From Xanthobacteraceae bacterium (GTDB taxonomy: Bacteria > Pseudomonadota > Alphaproteobacteria > Rhizobiales > Xanthobacteraceae), in assembly GCA_024508855.1 (NCBI GenBank), contig JANINJ010000107.1, positions 62,001 to 126,000 on the forward strand: a DNA stretch of 64,000 nt, read 5' to 3'. The notes under the pieces are model-generated. The model did not search any database. It was not told the origin of the DNA and was given only the letters and a program-made list of their open reading frames with translations. How positions within the stretch are numbered: the first letter of the stretch is position 1; each line of letters opens with the position of its first letter. The position numbers were made by a program, and so were the translations under genes. This document shows positions 26,519 to 35,374 of the stretch, piece after piece.

Positions 26519-28417
26519 TTAGCAACATCGCCAACGGCTTATGCCAGCGGCGGCCGCCTCTCCGGCCATCGCTTGTGCTTCGGGGTGCGGCTGAAGCAGT
26601 CTAGTGCAGTAAGGGCAACCACCCCAACTGGAATGATCTTCGGTTGCGAAAGGCTGGTCTTTCGGCAGACCTCGTCGCCGCATATCAGCCCGGCGCGACG
26701 CAGTGGCATCGCGGTCGATTCGGCCAGCAGCGTCGAAAACAGCGCCATAGAACTCGCGGGCCGCCTCGGCGGAAACGTAGCCTTGCCGGACGTCGTTCGA
26801 AAGATCGTCGAGCTTTCGGTCCAGCGGATTTCCAAAGCCGCCGCCGCCACCAGAGCAAACGGTGTAGGCGTCGCCCGGTTCAATCTTCTGGGAAAGCACC
26901 TTGCCGGTCGGGAAGCGCTCCTCGATTCCGCCACGCTCAAGGCGCACCTCATTGCCCAACGCGCTGAGACCGCCGAACAGACCCCATGGCCTGCAATCCA
27001 CGCGTTCGATCTGAGCATTGAACATGATGTCGTGCCGGGCGCGCACCACCTGTTCGGTTCCGAGGCCACCGCGGAATTTTCCGGCGCCGCCAGAATTCTC
27101 ACGGAGAGTATAGCGTTCGACGATTAGCGGATATTTAGCCTCGACTTGTTCGCTCGGACCATTGTGCGTATCACCGTCATTGATAGCGACCGTGGCGTTC
27201 ATGCCATCCTCGCCGTGCTTGGCGCCCCAGCCACCCCCGATCAGTCCGCCAAGATAGAGATACAGTTTGTTGTCGTGTGGTTGCCGGCCGTTAATCGACG
27301 CGATGACCAGATCGGCGTGATGGGCCGCGATCACCCGCGTCGGCACGGCCGGCGCCAGCGCCTTGAAGATCGTATCGACGATCGTCATCGGATAGGTCAT
27401 CCACCAGCGCATCGGAGCGGGCCGCTCGGCACTCACCACCCGGCCGGACGGCAGGATGATTTCAAGATTGCGGAAAGCGCCATCATTCACGGGTAGTTCG
27501 AGGCCGGCGGTGAGGCACTTGAATGCCACTTGCGCAGCAGAGAGACCCGCCGTTTCGCCGGAGTTGTAAAAGCCCTTCACCTGGACACTAACGTCGGTAA
27601 GATCGATCGTCATCCGATCGCCGGCAACGCTGACTTTGACGCGGATCGGAATTCGCCGACCGGAATCCACCCCATCGTCGTCCATGAACGATTCTGCTTC
27701 ATAGAAGCCATCGGGAATCTGGCTGACGCTCTCGCGTGACACCGCCTCGGCGTGATCGAAGATCGCTTCGATTGCACCTTCCACGGCAGGACGGCCGTAC
27801 TTTCCAATCAGTTCCAGAAAGCGTTTCTCGCCCGTGCGCACGGCAGCGACCTGCGCTTTCAGGTCACCCATTGCTCGTTCCGGCAAACGGACATTCATCC
27901 GAATGACCGAGAGAATATCCTCGTTGGGCACACCCGCGCGCCAAGCCTTGACGATCGGCACCTGCAATCCCTCGGAATAGATGTCCGTAGTCATGCCATC
28001 GAGCGTGCCGCCGATATCCTGCCAATGGGCCATGCACGCCGAGAACCCTACCAGATGGCGTCCGTCGAAAATCGGCACCGAAAAAGTCATATGATTGAGA
28101 TGACTTCCGGTGATGTAGGCGTCGTTGGTCAGCAAAACGTCGCCCGGCTGAATTCCGTCAACGCCAAAATGACGGAGCTTCGCCTTGATGGTTTCGCTCA
28201 TGCCACGGATGAACATCGGCAGGCCGAGACCGATCGACACCGTATTGCCGTGCCTGTCGAAGAGCCCGACAGTGAAGTCGAGCGCTTCGTAGATGATCAT
28301 GTTGTAGGCCGTCCGCATCAAGTTGGTCTTCATCTCCTCTGTGGCAGCGATGAATCCATTGCGGATGATTTCAGTAGTGACCGGATCCGGCGTCTGTCGA
28401 TTGGTGGTCATGTTCAT
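26519..28417 (-). CDS. hyuB: Hydantoinase/oxoprolinase subunit B
   Basis: The 632-residue product matches the HyuB family, partner of HyuA in N-methylhydantoinases, 5-oxoprolinases, and acetone or acetophenone carboxylases. Conserved stretches include DPVTTEIIRNGFIAATEEMKTNLMRTAYN, GDVLLTNDAYITGSHLNHMTF and VCSGGGGGFGNPLDR near the C-terminus. ATG 28417 overlaps the hyuA stop (ATGA); ATG 28411 is an alternative. The longer open frame to 28576 runs inside hyuA and is not used. The enzyme would ring-open or carboxylate a substrate with ATP. Confidence 0.9.
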   Translation of the reverse strand: MNMTTNRQTPDPVTTEIIRNGFIAATEEMKTNLMRTAYNMIIYEALDFTVGLFDRHGNTVSIGLGLPMFIRGMSETIKAKLRHFGVDGIQPGDVLLTNDAYITGSHLNHMTFSVPIFDGRHLVGFSACMAHWQDIGGTLDGMTTDIYSEGLQVPIVKAWRAGVPNEDILSVIRMNVRLPERAMGDLKAQVAAVRTGEKRFLELIGKYGRPAVEGAIEAIFDHAEAVSRESVSQIPDGFYEAESFMDDDGVDSGRRIPIRVKVSVAGDRMTIDLTDVSVQVKGFYNSGETAGLSAAQVAFKCLTAGLELPVNDGAFRNLEIILPSGRVVSAERPAPMRWWMTYPMTIVDTIFKALAPAVPTRVIAAHHADLVIASINGRQPHDNKLYLYLGGLIGGGWGAKHGEDGMNATVAINDGDTHNGPSEQVEAKYPLIVERYTLRENSGGAGKFRGGLGTEQVVRARHDIMFNAQIERVDCRPWGLFGGLSALGNEVRLERGGIEERFPTGKVLSQKIEPGDAYTVCSGGGGGFGNPLDRKLDDLSNDVRQGYVSAEAAREFYGAVFDAAGRIDRDATASRRADMRRRGLPKDQPFATEDHSSWGGCPYCTRLLQPHPEAQAMAGEAAAAGISRWRCC

Positions 28418-30483
28418 GCCTCGATCGAGATATCGAGATTGCCTAAGCGGTCGACGACGAGACGATCGCCCGGCGGCAAGACGGTGATGGATGCGTATTC
28501 CTGGATCAGCGCGGGACCGGCAATGCGATGACCGCTCAACAGCTTTGCACGGTCGTAAATGGGTGTATCGAGACACCCGCCGAGTACGCCGAATTCCACC
28601 GGCCGCACGCCGATCAAAGCGGCATCCGCCAATTCCTGTGCGGCTGCATCGAGGTGCGCCGGCTGCGGCTTTGCAATAACGCCGATGACCGACAGGCGGA
28701 GACTGACGATTTCGGCCAGTTCGTCGTCGGACGCGTAACCATAGCGTTGAGCGTGCACAATATCGAAGGCAGCCTTGATCGCACCGACATCCCTTGTCTT
28801 GAATGCTGCCCCGGGGATTTCCACCGTCACCGCATGTTCTTGCCCGACATAGCGCATGTCGACGGCGTATTTGACGGCGACATCGAGCCGGCCGGGTGCC
28901 GCATCCTCGATTTCGCTGCGTCCCCGGCTTTCCATTTCATCGAAGATCGAATCGAAGGCCTCGAACGGCGCCTCAGCTAAACGCGAGAAGAACGTCCGCA
29001 CGAAATCGCGGCGTAGATCGCTGACCATCATGCCATAGGCCGAGAAATGGCCTGGCGCGTTCGGAATGATCACTCGCGGAATTTGAAGTTCGCGCGCCAC
29101 CAGCACGGCGTGCAGCGGACCAGCCCCACCATAGGCGACCATGGCGAAACTCCGGGCGTCAAGACCGCGCGCGGTCGTAACCCGTTTCACAACATTCGCC
29201 ATCTGCGTGACCGCGATGCGCACGATACCGTCAGCCGCTTCGGCCACGGTCAAACCAAGCGGCTCGGCAATACGCTCCGACATCGCACGGCTAGCGCCTT
29301 CGACGTCGAGTTGCATCTCGCCGCCAAGAAACAGGTCCGGCGCGAGCCGGCCAAGCAGCAGGTTGGCATCGGTCACGGTCGGCTCCGTGCCGCCGTTGCC
29401 GTAGCAAACCGGCCCAGGCGCGGCGCCTGCGCTTTCCGGACCTACGCGCAACGACTGGCCGTGCGCGACCCACGCGATCGAACCACCGCCGGTGCCGACT
29501 TCCTCGATGTCGATCATTGGAATCTGAACCGGCAAGCCCTCAGCATAGCCGCCGATCATCACCTGGTTCGCAGTCAGTTCCACACCATCGAGAATAACGC
29601 CAGCCTTTGCGGTAGTGCCTCCCATGTCGAACGCGATGGCGCTGCTCAGTCCCATCTCCGCACATAGCTCACGCGTTCCGATAACGCCTGCAGCAGGCCC
29701 GGATTCGAGCATGCGGATGCATTCGCGGCTCGCTTGCGATGCATCGTAGAGTCCTCCAGTGGACTGTACGATGAGGAATTTCCCGTCGAAGCCGACCTTT
29801 TCCAGGACACGATCGGCCTCGGACAGATACTGGGTCACGCGCGGGCCGACATAGGCATTGGCGGCCACCGTCGACGTCCGTTCGAATTCACGGTATTCTT
29901 GGCTCAGCTCATGCGACGCGGTGACAAAGGCGTGCGGCAACAGACGCTTAAGTACGTCGCGCGCCCGGATTTCGTGATCCGGGTTGCGGTAGGAATGCAG
30001 GAACAGGATCGCAACCGCCTCGACGCCCTCATCCGCCAGCCGTTGCGCAACGGCCTCCAGTTCGGAATCGTTGAGCGGACGCAGTATTTCACCCGCCGCA
30101 TCCATTCGTTCGTCCACTTCGATACGCAGCGCGCGCTCGATCAGCGGGCGATGCTTGCGGAAGAACAGATTATAGGCCTCGGGCCGGTTGATGCGGCCGA
30201 TTTCATAGATGTCGCGAAAGCCTTTGGTAGTAACAAGGGCCGTCTTCGCACCCTTACGCTCCAGCAGTGCGTTAATGGCGACTGTCGTGCCGTGAAGAAA
30301 CAGTCTAGCGTCCGCGAAACTCGCTTTGGTTTTGCTGACGCCATGGCTCATGCCCTCGATCAGGCTTGCCGGCGTCGTCAACGTCTTTCCGAGACGAATC
30401 TCGCCAGACACTTCATCAAACACCGCAACGTCGGTGAATGTCCCGCCGACGTCGGCCGCTATGCGTAATTGCCCTCGCGCCAT
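28414..30483 (-). CDS. hyuA: Hydantoinase/oxoprolinase subunit A
   Basis: The 689-residue protein has the acetate-kinase-like ATP-binding fold of HyuA: LRIAADVGGTFTDVAVFDE at the N-terminus (Hydant_A_N), FLHGTTVAINALLERKGAKTALVTTKGFRDI, then AIAFDMGGTTAKAGVI (about 290) and MVAYGGAGPLHAVLVARELQIPRVIIP (about 450). With HyuB it forms an ATP-dependent amidohydrolase or carboxylase. It starts 5 bases after the fumarylacetoacetase-like gene and is translationally coupled to hyuB. Substrate among hydantoin, oxoproline and ketone types cannot be separated by sequence alone. Confidence 0.92.
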   Translation of the reverse strand: MARGQLRIAADVGGTFTDVAVFDEVSGEIRLGKTLTTPASLIEGMSHGVSKTKASFADARLFLHGTTVAINALLERKGAKTALVTTKGFRDIYEIGRINRPEAYNLFFRKHRPLIERALRIEVDERMDAAGEILRPLNDSELEAVAQRLADEGVEAVAILFLHSYRNPDHEIRARDVLKRLLPHAFVTASHELSQEYREFERTSTVAANAYVGPRVTQYLSEADRVLEKVGFDGKFLIVQSTGGLYDASQASRECIRMLESGPAAGVIGTRELCAEMGLSSAIAFDMGGTTAKAGVILDGVELTANQVMIGGYAEGLPVQIPMIDIEEVGTGGGSIAWVAHGQSLRVGPESAGAAPGPVCYGNGGTEPTVTDANLLLGRLAPDLFLGGEMQLDVEGASRAMSERIAEPLGLTVAEAADGIVRIAVTQMANVVKRVTTARGLDARSFAMVAYGGAGPLHAVLVARELQIPRVIIPNAPGHFSAYGMMVSDLRRDFVRTFFSRLAEAPFEAFDSIFDEMESRGRSEIEDAAPGRLDVAVKYAVDMRYVGQEHAVTVEIPGAAFKTRDVGAIKAAFDIVHAQRYGYASDDELAEIVSLRLSVIGVIAKPQPAHLDAAAQELADAALIGVRPVEFGVLGGCLDTPIYDRAKLLSGHRIAGPALIQEYASITVLPPGDRLVVDRLGNLDISIEA

Positions 30484-30488
30484 TGCCG

Positions 30489-31343
30489 TCAGGCCCGGAC
30501 TTCATCGACAATCGGATTACGCAGAACGCCGATGCCCTGCACCTCGACTTCGCAGACGTCGCCCGCTTTCATGAACAGCGGCGGCTTGCGCGCGAATCCC
30601 ACACCGGCGGGCGTACCGGTGACAAGAATATCACCGGAATTGAGCGTCATCGCTTCGGATACGCGCGCGATCAGCTCTGGAATATGAAACAACAGATCGT
30701 CAGTGTTGGCGTCCTGAACTACCTTGCCGTTCAAACGTGTGGTGATACGAAGCCCTTTGCCCCCTAGGGGCACCTCGTCCGCCGATACCAAGAACGGCCC
30801 AAACGGCCCGGTATCATCGAAGTTCTTGCCGAGCGTCCATTGCGGTCCCTTGAACTGCCAATCACGAATGGAGCCATCGTTAAACAGCGAATACGCAATC
30901 ACGTGATCGAGCGCATTATCCATCGATATGCGGCGACCGCCCTTGCCGATCACCGCCACCATCTCAGCCTCAAAGTCGAGATGCTCAGACACCAACGGAC
31001 GGACGATTGGAGCATTATGCCCGATCAGTCCGGTTTCCGTGCGAAGGAAGAACACCGGAAAAGCTGGCTTATCGTAGGGACTCTCGGCCGCGTGGTCCGC
31101 ATAGTTCAGGCCAACGCAAATGATCTTGCCGATCGACGCCATCGGAAGGGCATAACGCAGGGCGGCTGCCTCGACTGGCTTCGCCGCAGCAATCGCGGCA
31201 TCGGCTCTGGTCTTCAATTTCGGATCGAGCAGAATCGCTAGCGGATCGACCGGAATGGCGGAATCCTGCACTGCAACGACATCCCCGCCGCGCTGGGCGA
31301 TCAAGATTCGACGGCTATCAATCTCTGCGATGCCAAGGCGCAT
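30489..31343 (-). CDS. Fumarylacetoacetate hydrolase family protein
   Basis: The 284-residue protein carries the FAH core: KIICVGLNYADHAAES (about 95), FFLRTETGLIGHNAPIVRP, LDFEAEMVAVIGKGGRRI with the metal-binding D-E-E set, and GDILVTGTPAGVGFARKPP. Relatives are fumarylpyruvate hydrolase, 2-hydroxyhepta-diene-dioate isomerase or oxaloacetate decarboxylase. GGAGGA precedes ATG 31343. It is the first gene of the 13-kb minus-strand operon and has a 15-base palindrome (31376-31390) in its upstream region. Confidence 0.92.
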   Translation of the reverse strand: MRLGIAEIDSRRILIAQRGGDVVAVQDSAIPVDPLAILLDPKLKTRADAAIAAAKPVEAAALRYALPMASIGKIICVGLNYADHAAESPYDKPAFPVFFLRTETGLIGHNAPIVRPLVSEHLDFEAEMVAVIGKGGRRISMDNALDHVIAYSLFNDGSIRDWQFKGPQWTLGKNFDDTGPFGPFLVSADEVPLGGKGLRITTRLNGKVVQDANTDDLLFHIPELIARVSEAMTLNSGDILVTGTPAGVGFARKPPLFMKAGDVCEVEVQGIGVLRNPIVDEVRA

Positions 31344-31375
31344 TCAGTCCTCCACTAATATCATTACTTATTTGC

Positions 31376-31390
31376 AGTAACAATGTTACT
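31376..31390. promoter_or_regulatory. Palindromic operator candidate upstream of the FAH-hyuAB operon
   Basis: AGTAACAATGTTACT is a perfect inverted repeat with 7-base arms around one A, 33 bases upstream of the first codon of the operon. IclR and GntR-type regulators bind palindromes of this size. The IclR protein encoded within the operon is the most likely ligand. Confidence 0.6.
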
Positions 31391-31594
31391 GTTAACTCAG
31401 AATGTCAAGCGAGGCACTCACCGCGGCGGAAAAACAGCACGGCGGGGTTATGGATGGGATGAGCATTTGGTCTGCACACGCCTAGCAAAGCTAACGACTT
31501 CAATGCTCCGCTCGACGCTTATCCGTCGACGGAAGGCCCACGTGGCGGGAGCTTCCGGATTTAACCCTCGCCGATCGACCAGTTAAGCTGACGT

Positions 31595-32449
31595 TCAACT
31601 ACCGGAGCGCTTTGGATCGTGCCACCGAACCAAGTCGTCGATCATATTTTGCACATGAACAAGCCAGCAATCGCGCCGGTTCAGATCGGCAAGATTTATC
31701 TGCATATAGTTCGACAAAGTATAGAGATTGGAACGATAGAAATAGGTGAGCGACAGGATCGACATATAGACCAGGAAAGTATCGCAATCCGACCTGAAGA
31801 CTTTATCCTCAATGCCGCTCTTTAGAATGCGTTCGAGCATAGCAAACTGAGAGGAAGCAAAAGCGCGGCGAATCCTGTTTTTGATATGCCGGCCTTTAAA
31901 CAGGTTTTCCGATGCCAGGATGCTGAGTAGTTCAGGATGCTCCCAGTAGTATGCCCAGTTGAATGCGACGAGGTTCGCCAGCGCCGTTCGAGGTTGCGAC
32001 AAGTCCAGTACCAGAGCCTCTTCACTTGCAACAAGCCTCTCATAACAATGCTCGATCACCTGATTGAATAGTTTCTCCTTGCTCTGGAAATAGTAATACA
32101 GCATGCGGTCGTTACTTTTAGCCGCCTTACTGATGCGATCGACGCGCGCTCCACCATAACCCTCGCGAGCGAACTCGGTGACTGCGGCGTTAAGCAGTGC
32201 CATCCGAGTGTCTTCCGGCGCGCGACGGCTCTGACCTGTCCTTGATTTTACACCGCCCGACGACCCTACCTTGTCGCCTTCCTTGAAGAATGCCGCGGCA
32301 CTGCTTCCGGCTGTGCGCTTTGGAGAAGCCTTGGCGGCCGGCTTCTGGCCACGCCGTTGGGAGGAAGTTGCTGGGACAGCGTTGCTCTTGCTCATGAAAT
32401 GTTCGTTTGCTTGTTCTGCAGTCGTTTCGGCCGTGAGACTGTGTCCCAT
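31595..32449 (-). CDS. TetR family transcriptional regulator with basic N-terminal extension
   Basis: The 284-residue product has a TetR helix-turn-helix at about 80-135 (ALLNAAVTEFAREGYGGARVDRISKAAKSNDRMLYYYFQSKEKL) and a helical C-terminal domain. The first 75 residues are a low-complexity Lys/Ala/Ser-rich extension that most TetR proteins lack; ATG 32395 (MSKSNA) may be the real start and would shorten it by 18 residues. Divergent from the binding-protein gene at 32570, with a 20-base palindrome between them, so it probably represses both. Confidence 0.9.
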   Translation of the reverse strand: MGHSLTAETTAEQANEHFMSKSNAVPATSSQRRGQKPAAKASPKRTAGSSAAAFFKEGDKVGSSGGVKSRTGQSRRAPEDTRMALLNAAVTEFAREGYGGARVDRISKAAKSNDRMLYYYFQSKEKLFNQVIEHCYERLVASEEALVLDLSQPRTALANLVAFNWAYYWEHPELLSILASENLFKGRHIKNRIRRAFASSQFAMLERILKSGIEDKVFRSDCDTFLVYMSILSLTYFYRSNLYTLSNYMQINLADLNRRDCWLVHVQNMIDDLVRWHDPKRSGS

Positions 32450-32507
32450 ATTTTGGCAGCGACGTCCGCCTTTTTTGCCTTGACTCAGGCGATCAATGCG
32501 GATGAGC

Positions 32508-32527
32508 TATGTAGTAAGTACTACATA
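32508..32527. promoter_or_regulatory. TetR operator candidate in the divergent 32450-32569 region
   Basis: TATGTAGTAAGTACTACATA is a perfect inverted repeat with 9-base arms and a 2-base centre. It lies between the divergently transcribed tetR-like gene and the orphan binding-protein gene, 43 bases before the latter's start codon. Its size and position are typical for autoregulation by TetR proteins. Confidence 0.75.
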
Positions 32528-32569
32528 CATTGATGAAGGATCGTTCCGAACGCTTGCAGGGAGGCCATC

Positions 32570-33772
32570 TTGCTTCGATACAGGACGACTGCCGTTGTGT
32601 TGGCGTTGCTGCTTGGGGGCTTAATCCCTGCATGGGCGGACCCTCCTCCCATTCGTATCGGCGACATATCGAGTTATTCCGCACTGCCCATCGGAACCAA
32701 GGGCTATCGGCAAGGTTGGGAACTCGCGCGAGATCAGATCAATGCCAAGGGCGGCGTCCTGGGCCGGAAGCTTGAGATTATCGCCCGTGACGATGCAGGC
32801 AAACCGGACGTTGCAATCACGCAGGCCGTCCAGCTGGTTGACTCTGAGAAAGTCGATTTACTTACCGGCGGCATCCTCTCGCATGTAGGACTTGCACTAG
32901 CGGACTTCGCCAAACAGAAGAAAATCTATTTCATGGCGTCGCAACCCCTCACCGACGCCATCATCTGGGAAAAGGGCAATCGTTACACATTCCGGCTGCG
33001 GCCCAGCACTTTCACCCAGACCGCGATCCTCGCGAAAGAAGCCGCCAAACTGCCAGCCAAGCGCTGGGCGACAATCGCGCCCAATTACGAACTGGGCCAG
33101 TCGGCAGTCGCCAGTTTCAAAAGCGAAATGAAACAGCTGCGCCCCGATGTCGAGTTCGTCGACGAACAATGGCCGCCACTCGGCAAGATCGACGCCGGTG
33201 CCGTAGTTCAAGCCGTTGCAGCGGCCAAACCGGACGCGATCTTCAATGTCACCTTCGGCTCGGACCTCGCAAAGCTGGTGCGCGAAAGTACCACCCGAAA
33301 CGCCTTTGCGGGCTGTACCGTCGTCAGTCTTATGACCGGCGAACCCGAATATCTTGCGCCGCTCAAGGACGAAGCGCCGGCCGGTTGGTTGGTTACCGGC
33401 TATCCGTGGGACGCGATCAAGACGCCGGAACATGAAGCATTTCTGAAGGCATATATGGAGCGATACAAGGAGCCGCCGAATATCGGTGCCTTGATCGGTT
33501 ACATCAACACGTTGGTGCTGGCAAAGGCGATCGAAACCGCAAAAGGCGTCGATACCGAACAACTGATCAAAGCCACCGAGGGATTGAAGATAACCGATAC
33601 CCCGGTCGGACCGATCACATTCCGCGCTCAGGATCATCAATCTACACTCGGGGTTTATCTTGGCCATCTTGCCGTCAAAGATGGGCACGGCGTCATGACC
33701 GATTGGCGATATGTGGACGGCGCGGACTTTCAAGCGAGCGATGCCGTAGTCGCCAAACGGCGCGCCCACTAG
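32570..33772 (+). CDS. Orphan ABC transporter substrate-binding protein (LivJ/K type)
   Basis: The 400-residue product begins with a signal peptide (1-24, ending PAWAD) and a Peripla_BP_6 domain (IRIGDISSYSALPIGTKGYRQGWELARDQINAKGG, VDLLTGGILSHVGLALADFAKQKKIYFMASQ). TTG 32570 is chosen because GGGAGG lies 6 bases upstream and the signal peptide starts there. No permease is adjacent; the next gene is a Rieske oxygenase 27 bases on. It probably delivers the oxygenase substrate to a Liv-type permease encoded elsewhere, perhaps livHMGF at 20045-23337. Confidence 0.9.
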   Translation: MLRYRTTAVVLALLLGGLIPAWADPPPIRIGDISSYSALPIGTKGYRQGWELARDQINAKGGVLGRKLEIIARDDAGKPDVAITQAVQLVDSEKVDLLTGGILSHVGLALADFAKQKKIYFMASQPLTDAIIWEKGNRYTFRLRPSTFTQTAILAKEAAKLPAKRWATIAPNYELGQSAVASFKSEMKQLRPDVEFVDEQWPPLGKIDAGAVVQAVAAAKPDAIFNVTFGSDLAKLVRESTTRNAFAGCTVVSLMTGEPEYLAPLKDEAPAGWLVTGYPWDAIKTPEHEAFLKAYMERYKEPPNIGALIGYINTLVLAKAIETAKGVDTEQLIKATEGLKITDTPVGPITFRAQDHQSTLGVYLGHLAVKDGHGVMTDWRYVDGADFQASDAVVAKRRAH

Positions 33773-33799
33773 CCGCGCAACTTTTAAAGGAGGTTGCTT

Positions 33800-34846
33800 A
33801 TGCTTTCCAATGCGCCCTCTAATGCCTGGTATCCATTAACCTGGTCCCGCAATGTCGAGCGCAAGTTGTCACGACATAAAGTGCTCGGAATCGACCTCGT
33901 GGTTTATCGCACCGAGGCCGGGCAACCAGTGGCGATGGATGACGTCTGTCCGCATCGCCTCGCTCCGCTTTCCCTTGGCAAACTCAAGGACGATGCCATT
34001 CAATGCGGATATCACGGGATGACCTTCGGCAGCGACGGCCGATGTATCCGCGTCCCAGGCCAACCACAGATACCCGCCAGCGCGAAAGTCACATCCTATC
34101 CGCTACGCGAACGTATGGGTCTTGTCTGGATCTGGCCTGGCGATCCGGCTCGCGCGGACACCGGGCAAATCTACGACTTGCCACAGTACCATTCAAAGCA
34201 ATGGCATTCTGCTGAAGGAGACGCTCTGAGCATCGACGCAAATTATCTCAATCTGGCGGACAATCTCTGCGATCCAGCCCATGTCAGCTTTGTTCACCTC
34301 TCCACCCTCGGTAGCGCAGCCAGCGAAGATATCCCGGTCGAGCACACTGCTAGCGACGATCGAGTGGTGGTTTGGCGCTGGATCCGCAATTCGCCTGCAA
34401 TTCCGCTATTTGCAAAATACGGTAACTTCAAAGGTCCGGTCGACCGTTGGCATTATTACCACTACACGGCGCCTTGCATCGCAGTGATCGACTTTGGCAG
34501 TTCGGATGCGGCACTTGCGATTGATCCCGATCAGCGCGACGATGGAATGCGCATCTTCGCTTGTCATTTCATTACACCCGTGGACGAACATCACTGCATC
34601 GACCACTGGCTGCACGTACGCAACTTCGCGCTAGATGATCTTAATGTCGATCAACGGCTCCACGACGACTTCCGTGTAGCCTTCAACGAAGACAAGGATA
34701 TTCTTGAGGAGATCGACCGCGTCGAACGCGCGCGCCCCGATGCAAAGCGTATCCGCCTCGCTATCGATGCCGCGCCACAAAAGATGCGGCGGATCGTCGA
34801 TCACATGATTGCTGGTAACAGTCCGTCGCCAATTGCTGCGGAGTGA
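33800..34846 (+). CDS. Rieske non-haem iron oxygenase, VanA-like
   Basis: The 348-residue terminal oxygenase binds a [2Fe-2S] cluster through C50, H52, C69 and H72 (CPH ... CGYH) and a mononuclear iron through H161 and H166 with D158 (DPAHVSFVH). Length and sequence fit the vanillate O-demethylase/toluenesulfonate oxygenase group, which demethylates or hydroxylates aromatic acids. ATG 33800 is preceded by AAAGGAGG at ideal spacing. No reductase follows it; the PDR-type reductase at 39185 on the other strand is the nearest candidate. Divergent operon partner: the orphan binding protein. Confidence 0.92.
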   Translation: MLSNAPSNAWYPLTWSRNVERKLSRHKVLGIDLVVYRTEAGQPVAMDDVCPHRLAPLSLGKLKDDAIQCGYHGMTFGSDGRCIRVPGQPQIPASAKVTSYPLRERMGLVWIWPGDPARADTGQIYDLPQYHSKQWHSAEGDALSIDANYLNLADNLCDPAHVSFVHLSTLGSAASEDIPVEHTASDDRVVVWRWIRNSPAIPLFAKYGNFKGPVDRWHYYHYTAPCIAVIDFGSSDAALAIDPDQRDDGMRIFACHFITPVDEHHCIDHWLHVRNFALDDLNVDQRLHDDFRVAFNEDKDILEEIDRVERARPDAKRIRLAIDAAPQKMRRIVDHMIAGNSPSPIAAE

Positions 34847-34921
34847 AAGAACGTCCCATACGAAACGGCTGAGTGCAACTGCTCACGGGGCTAATTCGCC
34901 ACGTTACAATGGCCTACATCG

Positions 34922-35374
34922 TCACAAACGAACGATGCGCCATTGCAGCAATGAGTATGGCGGATCGCTATCCGGATGGTGTTCAAAGACCCCTTCAACT
35001 GCAATGTCAATTTCAACGGACTGCGCGGGATCCCCCAGCAAGTTGCCTACCATCCGGACGTTGCCGGCATGTGGCAACTGAACAAGTACAGCTATGTACG
35101 GTCCATGCGCCTGAAGGGCAGCGTGAGCCGGATGCCAGACGCGCTCCCAACTGAAAATGCGGCCTCGAGGTTCGACTTCCGTCCATTGAGGGTCGAAGGC
35201 GTGGCATCGATGACAAAGCCACTCCGGACCGAACTGCCATGTCTCACAGTGGGCGCATCGCTGGACGAGCAACCGCCCTTCACGAAGGCCCGTCCAGTAC
35301 GGCGCCGACAAGTCATCGGGCTCCGCCACGGGAATTGGCAGACCTGCAGGAAGACAACCCGCTCGCCCATTCAT
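34922..35374 (-). CDS. DUF35 OB-fold protein with zinc ribbon
   Basis: The 150-residue product has a rubredoxin-like zinc ribbon (C40, C43, C54, C57) and a C-terminal OB fold (about 65-145, RGRIFSWERVWHPAH). DUF35 proteins pair with thiolase-like enzymes or MaoC hydratases as acyl-CoA-binding partners, for example in Ltp2-type aldolases of steroid side-chain breakdown. Its start overlaps the thiolase stop by 4 bases (ATGA), strong evidence that the two act as a complex. Confidence 0.88.
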   Translation of the reverse strand: MNGRAGCLPAGLPIPVAEPDDLSAPYWTGLREGRLLVQRCAHCETWQFGPEWLCHRCHAFDPQWTEVEPRGRIFSWERVWHPAHAALQAHGPYIAVLVQLPHAGNVRMVGNLLGDPAQSVEIDIAVEGVFEHHPDSDPPYSLLQWRIVRL

